A DNA stretch of 14,836 nt from Flavobacterium sp. (lineage in GTDB: Bacteria > Bacteroidota > Bacteroidia > Flavobacteriales > Flavobacteriaceae). Of the stretch, positions 13,793 to 14,836 are shown piece by piece. Location of the stretch: assembly GCA_012032075.1 (NCBI GenBank), contig JAAURU010000030.1:1-14836 (forward strand), in the 5' to 3' direction. A program made the translations under genes and the position numbers. How positions within the stretch are numbered: position 1 is the stretch's first letter; each line of letters opens with the position of its first letter. The notes beneath the pieces were generated by a model, which worked only from the letters and a program-made list of their open reading frames with translations, was not told the origin of the DNA and searched no databases.

Positions 13793-14759
13793 TTAGCAAT
13801 ATTTCTCACTTAATGTATCACATAGCTTTTTGATGTCGTCTTTTCTAGCTAATACGTTTATCCATGCTTCTGGAATACTTTCGTAACCATATAGCAATCC
13901 TGCTAAACCTCCAGCAATTGCAGCTGTTGTGTCTGTGTCATCTCCAAGGTTTACAGCTTTTAAAACTGTTTCTTCGTAGGTGTTGGAATTTAACAAACAC
14001 CATAAACTGGCTTCTAGGCTACTTAAAACATAACCGCTTGAACTTATTTGTTGTTCTTTTAATTCAACCAACTTCACGATTTCATACTCTCCAACTTGAT
14101 TTTCCAGCACTTTATGAAATTTGTCTATTTCTGTTTGTGAACAAATAGGATTATTTGTTAGAAAATTATTTACTTTTTTCTTTCATTTCTTCGAAAGCTT
14201 CTTCTTTACTTTTCCCTTCAAGAAGCAATAAAGCATATTCTATATAAATAAAACAAGCTATTACTGATCTTATGTGAGCATGTGTAATTGAAGAAACTTC
14301 TTTAACCGCATCAAATCTTTTGGTGATACTAAAATCTTTTACATAGAATAGTAATGGAAGAATTCTCATTAATGAACCATTACCATTATCTCTTTCTGAT
14401 GTTCCACCAGCTACTAATGGATTTGTTCCGTTTTCAATGGAATGAATGGCAAAATTTGTAGCAATTCCTATGTCAAAAACACGTCCGTGTGGTGTCCAAA
14501 GTTGTTCTTGTCTCCAAAGCACGAAATTATTTGCGATATCCTTTACATCATATCCTTTGCATAAGCTTTCAGCCAAACAAAAAGTTAAAGAACTATCATC
14601 ACTCCAAGTGCCAAGTGGTTGATGATGAGAACCAAATTCTTGCATTTTTTTTACTGGGTTGTTTTTAAGATAATCCCTAGATTTAAATTCCACAGGAACT
14701 CCTAAAGCATCACCAACCGCTACTCCAAATAATGCACTATGTACTTGGTTTGTTTTCAT
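13793..14759 (-). pseudogene. ADP-ribosylglycohydrolase (DraG/ARH type), frameshifted in an A6 run
   Basis: ADP-ribosylglycohydrolases remove ADP-ribose from proteins or other acceptors with a two-metal centre. The first part has FGVAVGDALGVPVEF (11-25), the metal motif TWSDDSSLT (51-59), NGNGSLMRILPLL, and ITHAHIRSV. The second part has NLGDDTDTTAAIAGGLAGLLYG, the other metal site and helix. They are in different frames. One extra A in the coding-strand A6 run (plus-strand 14174-14179) causes the shift; removing it gives one 321-residue protein (…KEKVNNFLTNNP…), the usual family length. As written, the 197-residue product lacks half of the metal site and would be inactive. It is the first complete gene of the operon, starting 1 base after the stop of the upstream gene. 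Confidence 0.88.
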
Positions 14760-14760
14760 T

Positions 14761-14836
14761 TTAATTCACTTCAGTTGCAATCTTCAACTTTTTATTTAAT
14801 TCGTTATCCTTGAAAATCAATGATTTTTCTGTTGGG
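14761..14836 (-). CDS. C-terminal end of an upstream operon gene, cut by the window edge
   Basis: One minus-strand frame stays open from the window edge to a TAA at 14761-14763, ending ...KDNELNKKLKIATEVN, about 24 residues. The stop is one base before the ADP-ribosylglycohydrolase ATG, matching the tight spacing of the rest of the operon. The piece is too short to assign a family. Confidence 0.5.
   Translation of the reverse strand, partial: PTEKSLIFKDNELNKKLKIATEVN

Noticed and set aside
14171..14180. Possible programmed frameshift in the A6 run of the ADP-ribosylglycohydrolase gene
   Set aside because: The shift needed is +1, not the -1 usual at A AAA AAG sites, and the run is not in slippery phase. 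Six A's is short for transcript slippage. A sequence error or mutation is simpler.

Overview
The window looks like chromosomal DNA from a member of the Flavobacteriaceae (Bacteroidota). It is strongly AT-rich. Several genes are preceded by the Bacteroidetes-type -7 element TAnnTTTG, and Shine-Dalgarno sequences are nearly absent. The gene set (gdhA beside a small exported protein, metB, yicC-gmk-nadD) also fits this family. The species cannot be named from the sequence.

Left part (1-5260): the 5' part of gdhA (minus strand, broken by three one-base indels) diverges from an exported beta-barrel-like protein. A convergent pair follows (DinB-family protein then metB, minus strand). Next come a small exported protein split by a frameshift, a strong terminator, and an overlapping ArsC-family/EamA-transporter pair.

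Middle (5240-9360): yicC, gmk and nadD make up a core RNA/nucleotide/NAD block. A gene for a four-helix-bundle (S23/IVP-like) protein sits between gmk and nadD. Arrays of a 7-nt repeat (GTGATTA and variants) flank that gene in inverted orientation. A shorter head-to-head copy with nothing inside lies between the EamA gene and yicC. nadD carries four one-base indels in its first 170 bases. Downstream is a two-gene signalling module (STAS-like domain plus GHKL ATPase, then a STAS-like DUF4325 protein), closed by a bidirectional terminator.

Right part (9396-14836): a tight minus-strand operon concerned with ADP-ribose and NAD. In transcription order it encodes an unseen upstream gene, ADP-ribosylglycohydrolase (frameshifted), a 2OG-Fe(II) oxygenase, a nucleoside 2-deoxyribosyltransferase-like protein (frameshifted), an RNase Z-like metallo-beta-lactamase-fold protein, a TARG1/Poa1-like macrodomain, a YmdB/MacroD-like macrodomain and nicotinamide phosphoribosyltransferase (NadV). 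Two or three enzymes could release ADP-ribose or process its derivatives, and NadV would recycle the nicotinamide lost when NAD is used for ADP-ribosylation. This is the best candidate for an interesting system here.

Caution: at least ten one-base indels break or shift six otherwise well-conserved genes. In each case the homologous frame resumes straight after the indel. Residual sequencing or assembly error is the simplest explanation, so the 'pseudogene' labels here mean 'broken as written'.
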